64,000 bases of DNA from Mixia osmundae IAM 14324 (GCF_000708205.1 NW_014575562.1:1055616-1119615); one strand, 5' to 3'. Counted from the first letter of the stretch, positions 44,909 to 57,900 are shown. Notes: generated by a model from the letters alone, not told the origin. Numbers and translations: made by a program.

Positions 44909-45658
44909 CTAGAGCTTCACATGACCATCTCGCGGTCGCCGCACCAGAAGGTAGTCGTACCACGCACGAAGCCAAACCCACAGTCTCGTTGTCCATCCGG
45001 AACTGGCTGCCTTCTCTGAGTCTGAGTTTGCTCTATCGCTCACCGCGCTGATGCTGATGAGAAAGAGCTCAAAGTCGCCCTCTTGACGGGCAAAGTCACT
45101 TCGGCACATGACAGAGAGCTCTCTGATCTGCGCCGGATCGAGTGCAGGTGCATCAGGCTGGGCTCGGCCGCGGTAAGTCGGCTCAAAGTCACTCCACAAT
45201 GCGAGCTTGGTGACTGTGCTCGAGCTCGTCGAAGCCGCATCGAAGCGATACTCGTAGCTCGTTCGAGACTCTATCCTACCATCAGATCGCTTCTCCGGCT
45301 CGGTTTGCTTGAGCGTGATCACAAATCGAGTCGGTTGACCCTCTTTGGCCGTGGAGGCCGCATATCGGACTTCCAAACCGGCATAAGAAGACCTGGCAAG
45401 TCTGAGCCGGCCAAGGTAGGACTGAGACGCGAAGCCAGCTCCTCCGAGTGTCTTTGTGTCTGCAAAAGCACGCATTAGCTTGTCAGTCAGCTCATGGAGT
45501 CCAAACTTGCCCAAGGTTCCCCAGAAGCGCGCTCGCCGGCCATCATCGATCGGATCAAGGTGAGAGATGCTCGAACCCCCGCGCACTCTGTCGTCAACTG
45601 CTGACCATCCTCGTGCGCTCCAAGGCGCTCCAAAGATGACCTTGGAGCTCGTTAACAT
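44909..45658 (-). CDS. CIA30-domain protein (complex I assembly factor NDUFAF1-like)
   Basis: An intronless frame of 249 residues. The CIA30 fold is marked by WSAVDDRVRGGSSISHLDPI, ARFWGTLGKF, LGGAGFASQS, then YAGLEVRYAA and, near the end, SVMCRSDFARQEGDFELFLI. Human NDUFAF1 and Neurospora CIA30 help assemble respiratory complex I; other fungal members are cytosolic and of unknown role. No clear mitochondrial presequence is seen at the chosen start (45658), so the location is open, and it may be the shorter cytosolic type. The convergent neighbour ISA2 supplies Fe-S clusters for the same complex, which may be coincidence. Confidence 0.8.
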   Translation of the reverse strand: MLTSSKVIFGAPWSARGWSAVDDRVRGGSSISHLDPIDDGRRARFWGTLGKFGLHELTDKLMRAFADTKTLGGAGFASQSYLGRLRLARSSYAGLEVRYAASTAKEGQPTRFVITLKQTEPEKRSDGRIESRTSYEYRFDAASTSSSTVTKLALWSDFEPTYRGRAQPDAPALDPAQIRELSVMCRSDFARQEGDFELFLISISAVSDRANSDSEKAASSGWTTRLWVWLRAWYDYLLVRRPRDGHVKL

Positions 45659-46358
45659 TGGACGATTGAGCGCAGGGTTGTCACATGATCACGCGCTTGG
45701 ATGATCCGATCTGGCAGATTCTAGCGACGATCCATGATTAACGCATCGATGTCGCAGCGCAGGTTGACAATGACCCCTATACTCATCAACAGTCTTAAAC
45801 GCTTCATCTGTCTTCTTCATCGACATCATCGCCGCTTTCTTCTCCCTCACCAGCTGGAAGTGAATTTGTGTCCGCAAGCCGAAGCGTGCCTATTAATAAC
45901 GCGTTGCACAACCCGAAATTGCATCGAAATATCTGGCGACGCTGGAGAGAGGAAGACCTCATCACTAGGCTTCGATAGCCATGGCCTGCTTACAAGCGTC
46001 CGTACGCGTGTAAAGCCCTTGGGACAGCTTCTTCCAACCAAGCTGGGAGCGTTAGCGGCTGCTATCGAGTACGTGTTGAGGCGATTGCCAGTCGAATACT
46101 CCTATGCTTCCGGGGCATGAAGAAGATTGTCACTCACACAGGCGTCACTTCGTTCTAAACGAAAGACTGGCAATCACAATACTTTTTGTCCCCCTTGATT
46201 TGAGAGCATAGGCAGACACTCCGGCTTGCCTACCGGGTAACGCATGCTCGAAACGTTCATGAATCGGCTCTAGCAAGTTTCAGCGGTCGCAGCGAAGTCA
46301 GCTGTCTAATACCAACTACATGACACTTGCCACCGACGTTTTTGCCTTACATTATCAG
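45659..46358. other. Unresolved region, probably upstream exons of a plus-strand gene
   Basis: About 700 bases with several short coding-like stretches on the plus strand, such as TRVKPLGQLLPTKLGALAAA before a GTACGT donor at about 46069 and an ACACAG acceptor about 70 bases on. I could not assemble a complete gene. The minus strand also has frames to about 62 codons. The promoter of the CIA30 gene must lie at the left side. Confidence 0.4.
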
Positions 46359-46564
46359 AGCTCAACTCCCAAACGCGCTGGGTCGAGGATGGCTCGTACC
46401 TTGCGCATACGCCATGCGTAAGTGCAAGCTGTCCAGTGGTAGCAGCCAGATCAGACTACGTGTAGAGGCGCTTCATTGGCGACCCCGGCAAATACGCCGA
46501 GATTGTTGAGCTCATCGCCAAAAGCGTCGAGCTCGCCTTCCAGCGAAGCGTGTCCTTTGAATAG
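46359..46564 (+). CDS. Probable terminal two exons of an unidentified gene
   Basis: Two exons (46359-46417 and 46466-46564) flank a 48 nt intron with a GTAAGT donor and TAG acceptor. They encode ELNSQTRWVEDGSYLAHTPC followed by RRFIGDPGKYAEIVELIAKS and a short end at a TAG. Codons end mostly in C or G as in neighbouring genes. Acceptor sequence before 46359 (pyrimidine-rich, TATCAG) suggests more exons upstream. The position, convergent with the F-box gene 66 bases away, fits the tail-to-tail pattern of the window. I do not recognise the protein. A minus-strand frame over the same bases also looks coding-like, so the strand is not certain. Confidence 0.35.
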
Positions 46565-46630
46565 TACAACATTGACGATCGATGCAAGGTAGATGCGGCC
46601 CAGTCGTAGGCCGCAGAGTGTCCTGAGCAA

Positions 46631-48552
46631 TCATGCTGGCTTTGTGTGCAACGCTCGTAGTCGCGTATTGAGTGTAACGAGTGCATTGTCATTTATGATG
46701 AGGCCAGGAAAGGCAGAGCCATCATCGGGTCTGTCTCGCAGTGTATCGTACGCAGGAACCAGACGGGTCACACCATGTTCGAGATCGATGCTGTCGAATA
46801 TCTTGCCCAATTCACGATGAGTACCAAGAAGTCTGTGAACTGCTGCGGTATCCTCTACTAGTAGTGGCTCGATGTTCTCTTCGGCCACGTATCGATGTCG
46901 ATTCGCACTGCCATCTTGATCCAAAGGGCCCATGTCGTCGAGCACCTGGTAAAATGGCTGATCGGCTCCTCGTGGTAGACGATGGATCTGCATCTGCGCT
47001 TGCCACTCTGTATCGCTGGAGTCAGCACGTTGCGCGTGGTGTAGCGAAAGAACGAACGGTCAGGTGCTTGACAGGTGAGGTCCCAAGAGATGATGACGCC
47101 TGTATAGCCGTACTTCTTGTGCCTGAAGACTGTGCCTATAGTGTACGCAGGTGAGCCCGCGGTACGGCGCAAAGGCGTAGACGTTTCGAGCAGGGCAGCC
47201 TCGAGCCTCGACGTCTGAGCTTGGGCTTCCGCTCGACGATACGGGGGCGCAGTGAGTGCGAACCGGTTCAGAGAGTATAGATCGAGCGGCCAACGCTCGG
47301 CAAGAAAGCCTACGCTTCGCTCCGAGAGTAGGTAAGCGACGCCGTTGGTGCTGAGAAAAGCTTCGATGCACCAGCTGATGTAGATTGCAGAGGGCTGACG
47401 ACTTGCTTCGGGAGCTTGTCGAATAGACACTCTGATATTGCGACAGATGCGCATCAAAATGTCCACGGGATCCGATGGGGCGATGAGACCATTGACATCG
47501 TTTGCGCTTGCACCCATGGCGCGTAGGCGGTCTATGAGAGTTTGCGATGGGATTGTCAGCTGGCGAGTGCCCTGAAACGGATCGACATAGTGTCGACTTG
47601 AACCATCGAAAACGACAGCTAGCATGTGACCGGGATATCCCACGGGGAAAGCGGAAAGACCGATCGATCTCGCGAGGTGGACAAAGATGAGAACGAGTGT
47701 CATTGGCAGTGTCTTCTTATTATCTGCGATGTGGCCAAGGAAGTGATTGGTCAGATCATGGTAGTGCTCCGGCGCTGCCGGACCATAGCCATGTTGGACC
47801 ATGACTTCATGTATAGCGACAATCTGAGCATCAACCGGTGAGCCTCGATCAAAAGTCGGCCAGGTGATCAGCGCTGCCGCAAGATCATTCAAGGACTGCA
47901 ACGACGTCGACATGAGATACTTGCAGTCGGGCTCGAGCATGCAAGATAGGCCAGCGACGCTTTCGATGAGATCGCCACCACCCTGGCTGAGCTTTTGCCA
48001 TACGTCAAAGACCCGCTGGCGAGCAAGATGGCACACGATTTGGTCGAGCCAGTAGCGGCGTGACAACCAGTTCTGGCCCATTCTACGAAAGACAGGCCGG
48101 TTCCGCCTCTCCTCTGAGACGGTGACCGATTTGTGCTGCAGACACGCGTACATAATCTCATCCTTCGTTCGAGCGCTCTGGAGACGGTGGAGCGTCTTTA
48201 TGGCGTCTATTCGGAGTGTACCCGAAGCTGTGACTGCATCGATGCAGAGGTCGGTCTCGGATCTCAGGCGCATAAGCCGCTTGAATTCGGCTTCGGCTTG
48301 CGTGTCAAGGTCGATCGCTTGGTCAATCAGATCTCCATAGGCTCGCGGAAAGAGACCCTGCAGCAGCATACGCCAATAGACGCTGCGTGAGATCTCCTGT
48401 TGCCACGCCTTGCAGACAAGCATACATTTCGCCAGTGTGCGTGCGCCGGCATCGCCCTCATCGAGCAGCTCCTCATCTGGCAGGCTGAACGCGGAAGCGC
48501 AAAACCCGATAAAGATCTCGCCGAGGACATCGATGGGCAGTGTGACGGTCAT
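46631..48552 (-). CDS. F-box protein with transglutaminase-like and YccV domains (FBXO21-like)
   Basis: Two exons (47058-48552, 46631-47007) with a 50 nt phase-1 intron give 623 residues. Order: F-box at the N-terminus (TLPIDVLGEIFIGFC to ISRSVYWRMLLQ), a middle transglutaminase-like/SirB1 domain (EHYHDLTNHFLGHIADNKKT then LPMTLVLIFVHLARSIGLSA, GYPGHMLAV, HYVDPFQGTRQL), and a C-terminal hemimethylated-DNA-binding/YccV-type domain (GTVFRHKKYGYTGVIISWD, then after splicing RLPRGADQPFYQVLDD and HRYVAEENIEPL). This combination is that of FBXO21, an SCF ubiquitin-ligase substrate receptor. The middle domain lacks an obvious catalytic cysteine, so it is probably a binding module. The start at 48552 is immediately before the F-box; a longer frame upstream overlaps the CCH1 promoter and was not used. 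Confidence 0.9.
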
Positions 48553-48696
48553 GCTGACGAGCCCTATTGAGCGTCCGACGAGGCTGAGCGCTGATATCGC
48601 TGATCGCTGGCTGATCTTTCCGCTGATCTTGTCGCGTCTTGCAGCGTTTGGGCGAATTTGGTTGCCAGCTGCACAGCTTGGCGCCCATGAACGACG

Positions 48697-51600
48697 ATGA
48701 AGACCGCACAAGATCTGCTGTACGGTGACGAGCGGGCGAGAGGCAGTTCGGCCGATCCGGCAGTGCGGCATGGCGCTCAATCTTTGACAATCTCGACGAG
48801 CAACCTGCATAAGGCCCATGCTGCGTCACATTCACTCAGCTCGAGTCTGTCTGCTAGCAGCAACACGCCTACGGATGATACATTTGGTCTGAAGCGTCGT
48901 ACATTGTCTGCTTCGCCGCGCTCGCCTCCTCGCGGGGTTGCGCAGCTCTCGCAAAGTGAGGACGCGTTTGGCACGACGACTGCAAGAGGCCATCGCCTCA
49001 GCGCCAGCGTCGCTTCATCCGCTGGGGGAGACATAGGTTCGACTGTACTTCAGCTTGCCACGCCTACTTTCCACGATCGCGAACCCCGGCTCACGGCGCA
49101 GCCCTCATGGTCCAATCTCACGACTGAGAGCACCGACCAATTTTACGACCCAGAGCATGATGATTCTAACGACATAGCAGCTTACGAAACATCGACAACG
49201 TATCATGACGCATTCAACGATAGACTAGACGAAGATCAATTTGATTTGTATACCAACGGCCTCGAAAAAGGCGCTCGCATAGAGCGATCTCGTCCCCTCG
49301 GACGCGGTCTGCAGCGGCGTCTGACAGCCTCACAGCATGACGGACTGTCGAGAAGAAAGACACTGCTGAGCTCGGCCGCTCAGACCTTACGCAAAGCTTC
49401 TGTGCGCGTCGTCAACGTTGCTGGGCGCGATGTCGTCGAGGCTTCCCGCCACGCTCAGAGATTGGCCGATCATGATGACAGTCTCGATACGTCCGGCTTC
49501 GAGACGCCCGTCGTGACACTCAGCTACACATACAAGCTAAATTCGCCGCTCAAAGGCAATACGCTGCTCGTCTTTGGGCCAGAGAACATCATACGCCGAG
49601 CAGCGTTCAGAGTACTCAAGCTGCCATGGACAGAGGTAAGGGGAATGCGCGCTTGTCGGGCTACGCTGATATGCGCGCAGCCGATCATACTGCTGCTCAT
49701 CGTGGCAGACACTGTGTTTGCGGTCATTCAGAATTCTCGAAGCGTCTATGATTACCCCAGGCCAACAAGAGCAGGTTACTTCCAGGACTGGACAGACTAT
49801 GCGCGCTTCAGTGTCATGTGCATCTTCACGTGCGTCGATCTCCATCTGCTCGCTATCAGCTGACGATGTCGTTGTCCAGCCTTGAAATCGCGTCCCGCAT
49901 AATCGTGTCTGGCTTGATCAGCAATCGCATCGATGACCGTGCGCAAAGTCGAGCGAGACCGACAGAGTCACTCCAGTGGTCGCCGCCGCGCGCCATGTAC
50001 AAACACAAGACTGAGACAGTCGAGTCTTTTCTGGATTCAAAGGCGCCCAGAAGCAATGCCTACTCCCCTGCGACAGCACTAGACTCTGCTGCGCCGTTCG
50101 ATCTCGGCAGCTATCCGCCCCCTTCGATGCCCTGGCGTAGCAGACCATTCCAAGAAGCAATACAAAAGCAGCACCAGAATGTCTCGACAGCCTATCTGCG
50201 ACACTCTTGGAATCGGATCGATTTCGTCGCCGTCTCTTGCTTCTGGTTATCGTTCATATTGGCCAGCGTTGGTATCGAGCAGCGCGACGATTTGTATGTG
50301 TTCCGTGCAGTGTCAGTCCTGCGGGCCAGTCGATTGTTGGCCATCACGTCTGGCACGTCAATCATCCTGCATTCCCTCAAGGTTGCAGGCCCGATGCTTG
50401 CCAACGTTGCTCTTTTCGTGGCTTTCGCTCTGCTCATCTTCGCCATTGTAGGTACGCAAGCCTTCCAAGGGAGCTTCAAGCGATCTTGTCTCTTCGTGGA
50501 TCCGCTAGGTCTCAGCAATATCACGCTCGGTCAGCATTGCGGAGGCTATATCACGACGAACGGACAAACGCTGCCTTACATCTCGACAGTCTCGACATAC
50601 ATCACGCCCAACGCCAAAGGGTTCATCTGTCCAGTCGGTCAGCTCTGCATGGAGACCGGCAATCCGTTCAATGGAACACAAAGTTTCGACTTTTTCGTGC
50701 CAGGGTTGCTGCAGACCTTTGTCGTTGCGTCTGCCAACACATGGAGCAGCGTCATGTACGAAATGATGGACGCAGACTTCTTTATCTCCTGCCTATGGAG
50801 CTTGGCCAATATTATACTGTGCAACTTCTGGCTCATCAACTTACTCGTAGCTGTCATCACCAACACCTTTGGCACCATCAGGGACCATAATCAATCTGCT
50901 TTTGCCGACAAAACGTCTTCTGCAGAAATCAGTAACACCCCTACGGCCGAGCGACCAGCTACAAGCACTCGCTTAAGTACACTGTGGAACAAAACCCGGT
51001 TTTTCTGGATCGGGCTCGTCTTACTCGATCTCTGCTTCCAGGCCCTCAAGACGGACGATAGCAGTCCGCAGAAGCTGTGCATTCTTGACTGGGCAGAGCT
51101 TTGCATGACCATCGCATTCGACGTCGAGATCTTCTTGAGATTGTCTGCCTCATTTCCAGATTGGCGGACTTTCTGGCAGAGTGGCCAAAATCGATTCGAC
51201 TGCTTCTTAGCGATCGTGACAAGCTTCATTCAACTGCCCTTTGTGCACAATCACAGACAGGTGTATGGCTGGCTTTCGTGCTTTCAGCTCATGCGTTTCT
51301 ATCGAGTAGTCCTCGCTCTGCCCCGGTTGCGCGCACTGCTAGTACGCACTCCGTCTGACAAGAATTCTTGGCTGAGCGAAGGGACAGGTCAAAGTTGCAG
51401 CGAGCAGCTCAGCCCTTTTCAATATGATCTTATTCCTTATGCTCATCAATGGCCTGGCAGCTCTTGTGGCGACCGAGATGCTCCGCGGCGTCATCCCTGC
51501 TCAAGATGAGAACGGCAACGATATCGAACACACATTCTTTCAACTGTACAACGGCTTCTTGTCGATATATCAGATCTTCTCATCCGAGAATTGGACGGAT

Positions 51601-54600
51601 GTCTTGAACGCTGCGAACGCTGCGACCGCGGTTCATCGACAGGCCATCCTGGCCTCAGTCTTGCTGGCCGGCTGGTTCTTCGTGTCCAACATGATCGTTC
51701 TACAAATGTTCATTGCCGTCATCCAAGAAGGCTTTGACGTGCCAGAAGACGAGAAGCTTCGTCGACAGACGGAAGCGTTCCTCGAGCGCGGAACGACTCA
51801 CACGCTCGACAACAGCTGGTTTCGTCGATTCCATCCCTACCATCGACCGGCCGACAGCCTCAGCCATATGTCGGGCGAAAATCGTGCGTCTCTCTTTGCA
51901 CTGAAGATGCTGAGTAACAAAGGCGATCATTCTACGCTGCCGTATGATGGTGATTCGCCCAGCAGTCCGGGGGAGCACGGGCGGAAGAGCCGAGCCTCAA
52001 CCTTTTATGGCGGCCTCGGCATCGGCACAGAGGAGGATGCGCTCGACGAAGTAGAAGTCCATCGTCAGCTCGCTGTCCTATCGTCGCTACGGCCGGGCTA
52101 CAGCGAAGGACCCCAAGTTCAGCATGCAGACGAGGACTTCTTAGCAGCACGGATGATCGAAGCATATCCCACCTATGATCGCTCGCTGTGCCTGTTCCAA
52201 CATGACAATTACATTAGGCGTAGATGCCAAGCAATCGTGGCTTCCCCGTATGGCAGCCGTCTACGAGGGCGGCCTGCAAAATCGAGGCTACGCTTCATTT
52301 TCGACAGCATTGTCTTCGCAGCCATCGTTGGCTCTATCGCTATCGGTGCGGTCGCCAGTCCCGTCTTTCGCCGGCAATACTTCGTCACGCATGGCACGAT
52401 GCGACTCGCTTGGTTTGATCGCATAGAGATTGGGCTCGGTCTCATCTTCTTTGTCGAATTTTTGGTCAAGATCGTCGCCGATGGCTTGGTCTTCACGCCA
52501 AATGCGTATTTCCGCAGCATTGGCAACCGTATCGACTGCTTTGTGCTTCTGACCTTGATCGTCAACGTCTCTACCACGCTCAGCGGCGGCGCCGCTAGCA
52601 ATAAATTCACACGTTCGCTCAAGGCATTTCGTGCACTCCGTCTTATAAACTTCTCGCAGACGATGCGGCAGACCCTCGTCGATGTCCTCATAACCGGTAT
52701 AGGCAGGATTCTCGATGCGTCCCTGCTGGCACTGCTCTACATGGTGCCATTTTCCGTTTGGGCCCTGAATATATTTGCTGGGCAGCTTTACTCGTGTAAT
52801 GACCCGAGCGTCGCAACACGAGAGCAATGTGTTGGCGAGTACGACGCCAGCACTGTAGGTGGCTACACCTATCGCGCCTCACGGGCCTGGACTAATCCTC
52901 AGTGGAACTTCGACAACTTTCAATCAAGCTTGCTGATACTCTTCGAGGTTGTCTCGCAAGAAGGCTGGATCAACGTACAAGAGTCACTCATGGCAATCAC
53001 AGGACGCGGACTACAGCCTCAGCCCAATGCTTCGCAAGCCGCTGGCATCTTCATGGTCATCTACAACCTGCTGGGAGCAGTCTTCGTCCTGACCCTCTTC
53101 GTCACCGTCATCATTCAAAATTACGCCGATCGGTCTGGGGCGAGTTTCTTGACAAGCGAACAGAGGCGATGGATTGACTTGCGGAAGCTACTAATGCGAC
53201 AGGCGCCCTCGCGACGTCCGAAGCAGCGTCCATCGACGCCATTCGGTTCTTGGTGCTACGATCGAGCGACACAAAAGCATGGCTATTGGTCTCGCTTTAT
53301 GACTACACTGTACATTGCGCACATATGCCTGCTGCTCACTCAGGGGTACGGTAATCCCACCTGGCTGGTCATGTCGCGCGATCTGATCTTCGTCTCGCTT
53401 ACGTTCTTCTACCTCGCCGATATCGTCGTGCGATTAGTCGGCATCGGTCTCGTCATGTTTAGAAATCATTGGTCGACCTACGATCTCCTGTGTGTCTGCG
53501 GACTGTTTGGCACTACGTTCCCAGTCTTGCTCAACACCGCGAACGAGGCAACGCTCCAAGCTCAGAAGCTGTTCCTTGTGCTTGTTGCTCTGAAGCTTGT
53601 TGCGAAAAATGATCATCTCAACCAGCTCTTCAAGACAGCGGCAGCTAGCCTGCCGGCGATTGTCAACTTGCTCGGCCTCTGGCTCGTCCTCTTTTTGGTC
53701 TGGAGTCTGGCTTACCTGGAGATCTTCTCTCTGACGATCTGGTCGACCTCCGAGACTTGGAACCAGAATTATTCGAGCTTCCCCAAAGCACTCTTGATGC
53801 TGGCCATCGCGAGTACTGGTGAAGGGTAAGCAGACCCTTCATACCGCCAGATAGCTAAGATGCATGCAGATGGAACACCTTTATGCACGACTACACGGTC
53901 CATGCACCATACTGCACGTCTTCGAGCAATTACCTGTTCAATGACTGTGGCAGCCCAGCTTGGTCATACATTCTCTTCATCTCATGGAACATCATCTCGA
54001 TGTACCTCTTCCAGGCGCTCTTTGTGGCCGCTGTCGTCGATAACTTCTCTTATGTTTTCCGGCTACGCGGAGAAGCTTCGAAAGCGATAAACCGGGAAGC
54101 GATGCGCAAGTTCAAAAAGGCCTGGTCCGAACTCGACAAAGGCAGAACAGGCTTTCTGCCGCCCAGCAAGTTCGCTGCGCTGTTCTCACGATTGTCAGAC
54201 GTGTTCGATCTAGCAGTATATGAGCCACAGTATCGAGTTCATGCTCTCCGAGACGGCGCACGGGCCGCAGATAGTCGGCAGGGCGACATCGATACGAGCA
54301 AAATGTGGCACCTTCTCGAAGCCATGGATGTCCAGCGTGTAGTCGCGCGACGGAAGACTTACAATCGCATCTTCATGGAAGCCATCACGCTACAAGAGTC
54401 TCCGAAGGGTGTCGCTTTCAACAGAATGTTGCTGCTCCTCGCTCAGCACACCCTCATCGTCGAAAACGATGCACTGCAGTAAGCCGCTGGTCTATGTCCT
54501 GTGTGATACAGTGTCTCAGACTAGCACAGAATCGACGAGCTGATCGAACGAAAGGCCGTGCGCGCTCATATCGATGATCTCGTTCAGTTAGAGCGTATCA

Positions 54601-54914
54601 AAGGAATGCTACGATCCGTCTACTGGCGACGTCGCCTTCTGGCTTCCAGGCGAGCGCGTGCTTTGCAGCTTGCTGCAGAGGTACCAGCGATACAGATTAT
54701 CAACAGTGACAACCCAGATTCACCGCGTCGGACGCCTCGGCTCACGCTCGATCTTGATGCTGCGATGCGTAGTCAAGACGGCGGCCTACCTACTGCGACA
54801 CCGCAGAGCTCCGTCGGCCCATCGCCTCTGTCAGCGAGTCAGGTCCGCTTTGTGGACGCGATGGAAACGTCCGTCTGGACCAGGGTAGGCGAACGCTCAT
54901 CCATGCAGGAGTAG
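48697..54914 (+). CDS. CCH1: Voltage-gated calcium channel alpha-1 subunit Cch1
   Basis: Six exons (48697-49635, 49681-49829, 49880-51341, 51388-53825, 53870-54478, 54530-54914), introns 44-51 nt, give 1993 residues with four six-helix repeats. Cch1 with Mid1 forms the high-affinity plasma-membrane Ca2+ influx system used in stress, mating and cell-wall damage. Pore loops: I FVVASANTWSSVM (about residue 645), II IFSSENWTDVL (917), III EVVSQEGWINVQ (1373), IV AIASTGEGWNTF (1660, completed by splicing), giving N/E/E/E at the filter. S4-like helices are visible in repeats II (FYRVVLALPRLRALL) and III (RSLKAFRALRLINFSQTMRQ); repeat IV (KLFLVLVALKLVAK) has no arginine. Long cytosolic N- and C-termini carry phosphosites, and the C-terminus has an EF-hand-like region (KAWSELDKGRTGFLPPSKFA). 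The first intron, 45 nt, is stop-free. The gene is tail-to-tail with eIF3a (43 bases). Confidence 0.95.
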
Positions 54915-54957
54915 GAGCTTGACAATGGACTGCAATGCAATATGCTTCTACAAGAGT

Positions 54958-57900
54958 TCAGCGAGCACCTGGAGGTCTGTAAGCCTGTCGAGGAGCATCT
55001 GTGCCAGTCGCTGGTTTAGCCGGAGCATTGCCATTGACTGTAGGCTTGGGTGTATCGCTACTCGAGACGGTTCGAGGAGCGAGCACGATGCGGGGTCGGC
55101 CGCCAGCGCTCGTGCTGGGCGTCGACGCCTGGCTGCGAACAGGTGGGGTGAAGCTGCGAGCGGGTGGGCCACCAGTAGCAGATGCGCTTCGCCACGCTGC
55201 TCCCTCGCCACCTGCTGGCGATTCCGTACGAGAGGCGATGCGCATGGCTGCAGAAGGGAGTGTCAGCTCGTTTGAAAAAGGAGCGAGGCGGAACTGACGC
55301 TGTCCTGAGCTGGGTTTGTTCTTTTCGAGTCGCCGTCTCTCGGCCTCTTCCTCGCGCTGCTGCCTCTGCTTGAGCAGTGCAGCGTCCTTTGCTCGTTGCT
55401 CCTCCCGTTCTGCCTTGCGCAAAGCAATCTCTGCGTCCAGCTTCGCCTTTTCGTCCGCAACCTTCTTGCGTTCTGCCTCGGCTGCAGCTTCTTTCTCTGC
55501 CGCAAGGCGTTCTTTCTCTGCAATATGTTTCGTCAGCGCATTCAGGGCAAGATCTAGGAACGGAGACATGCCGAGACGTTCGGCCTCTTCGCGTTCTTCT
55601 TGTTCGCGGGCCTCGCGCTCCTTGCGCTCGCGCTCGGCTTGTTCTGCAGCGCGTGCTGCCAAGACGGTTGCGCGCCTCTTCGCCTTCTCTTTATCGATCT
55701 TAATCTTGGCGTCGGCAAGCTTCTTTTCATGCTGCTCGCGACTATCTTTCTCCGCGTTAGTTTTGAAGCTTTCATAGTCGGACAGCACAGTTCGCAAGCG
55801 TTTATTCAGAGCGAGATCTTGCGTATGGCTGGATTTCAAGTTAGCGATGAGCATGGTGCGCGCGTATTCGTGCGCCTCTCGATCTCTCGTTTGTTGTCTC
55901 TCGTAATCTTGAGACAGCAGCGGCTGCTCTTCCTGTCGGTAAGCGCGTTCGATATGATCCATACGTTTCGCGACGATTCTGAGCTTCTCGGCCATCTCCT
56001 TTTTGTCCTTCTCGATCTGCTGGACTGACATTTGCAGCAGACGATCTTTGTCGAGGCTTTCGAGGTTGGTCAGATCGACCTTGAGACCGGGACGACCGGC
56101 CATGCTCTCAGCGAGCTTCTTGACTTCCTCAAGTCTGTTTTGCTCTTGCAATTTACGCAGCTTCTCGAGCTCGCGCTTCTGTAGATCTTCTCGCTCTCTT
56201 CGTTGTGCTTCGTCTGCCTGAAGCTGCGTACGGATCGCTCGCTGATGTTGCTCTTCCTCCTTCTTGCGAGCCTCGTTCTCGGAATGAAGCTCTTTGCGAC
56301 GGGCAATGACGCGCTGTCTGTCGAGATAAGCTTGACGCTCAAGGGGGACCTGTTGAGCTAATGCCGCCAATGCAGCTTCGCGTCGGGCAACGGCATGAGT
56401 CAGGCTCGACTCGGCAGGAGCGACGTGATCCAGCGTAGCATAGAGACCCTGAGCGAGTCTGCTCAGGTTCGTTCGAAGCAAAATGGACGGCATCGGCTGC
56501 AAGACATCAAGGCTGTGCGACTTGAGCGAAGCAGCCTCGTTGCCTGCGAAGGAACCGAAGAGATCTTGATCGAACTTGATGAGACCGGATGAGTGATCGA
56601 GCGTGACGTCAAGTTCGCCTCTGCGACAAGCAGCGGTGACAAAGCGCTCCAATCGCAAGCTGACCAGTGCCGCATCTTCATCCTTTGCGAAAGAAGCAAG
56701 CTTGACGGCGCGAGATAGCTTGATGGTATCGTAGACCTGAGCGAGCTGCTGGAAGAGTCGAGCGAGGACGACTTCTTTGAGCGGGTCGACGTAGCGCGTA
56801 TAATCCGGGTTGGCAGCGAGCTTTGCGAGAAGAGGCCCGATCTTGCGCGTGATGAGCAGGGGTTGGAAGTCTGTCTCGAGGATTGCATAGAGTTCTTGGA
56901 TCTCGGACGAGGCTCGCTTGAGTGCACCACGAGCAAGAGCGTCTCTGATCAGAGTGGCGCGAGCGGGCGCAACGCTGAGTCCGAGAAGATTGACAAGCTG
57001 GAGCACTTTGCCTCGTGCCGCTTCTCCGTCCTCTGAACCGAGATCTTTGCGCCTTGCAGCCGCAAGACCGCCACTGATGGGCACGGCGAGCGCGCTGAGT
57101 AGGACGAGACTTGCGAGCGATTCGGCAGAAGCGGCAGCAGTCGCTTCGTCTTCTGACTTGGGCGCCTGGTAAATCGAGTACAATTTGCCATAGGCCGCAG
57201 CATGGAAGAGATAGTTTTCGCCGACGCCAAAGACTTTGACCATACGGTCGTAGAAGGTAGCCATCATATGAGCTTTCGGTGCGCGCTTGCTCATAGCAAT
57301 GAGCTTGTGGATCTCCTCGGCCGTTCGGAAAGCTTCTTGCCAGAGCTCGAGCTCAACGGCGGCGCCAAGTTGCTGGAAGCGAGTCTCGAAAAAGCGCGTC
57401 AGAGTCTCTGCTTCATTGAGGTTGATCGAGTTGTTTTGAGCCTGCGCCTTCGGTGATTGCGAGGTCGCGAGATGGTTCTTGATGTTGTCGCACAACCTAC
57501 GAAACTCGGTCTTTCGTCCGTGCTGTAGGCAGAACTTGTAGGCCTCTGACGCGATATTCTGCGGTATCATGTCAGGCCAGGCACATATGCAGGACGCGGC
57601 TATCGAGACTTGCCTGATAGCCGACTTCGAGACGGGCATTGTTCCTGAGGATGTCGAGCGAGGTGCGGTAGGCCTCCCAGAGGAATCTTAGCCAGGGGGT
57701 GACGAGGGTTCGGTAGGTGCGGTCGCGAGAGCTCTCCTCGCTGACTGCGCTGAGGAGGAGTCCCTCGGGCGTCTCGGATGCTTCGAGATCCTCTACATCC
57801 TCCGAGATGGCAGCTTTGACGGTGCCTGGCTCTGCGTGAGCGGTCGCGGTCGTCTGGCTTTTGCCGGTCTGCTCGCTCGCAGGCGCAGCGTTCTCTGGCG

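Noticed and set aside
45890-45960. Possible tRNA-like segment
   Set aside because: No matching A and B boxes and no cloverleaf stems could be found; TTCGA-type strings are common by chance in this sequence.
46451-46630. In-frame coding-like extension past the stop of the F-box gene (possible read-through or tiny GC-AG intron)
   Set aside because: The stop context is not typical of read-through, the needed introns would be 30 nt or have a very weak donor, and the same bases are better explained by the terminal exon of a convergent plus-strand gene.
55316-55777. Serine/arginine-rich plus-strand frames opposite the eIF3a coiled coil
   Set aside because: These are mirror images of the charged coiled-coil codons of eIF3a, a well-known artefact.
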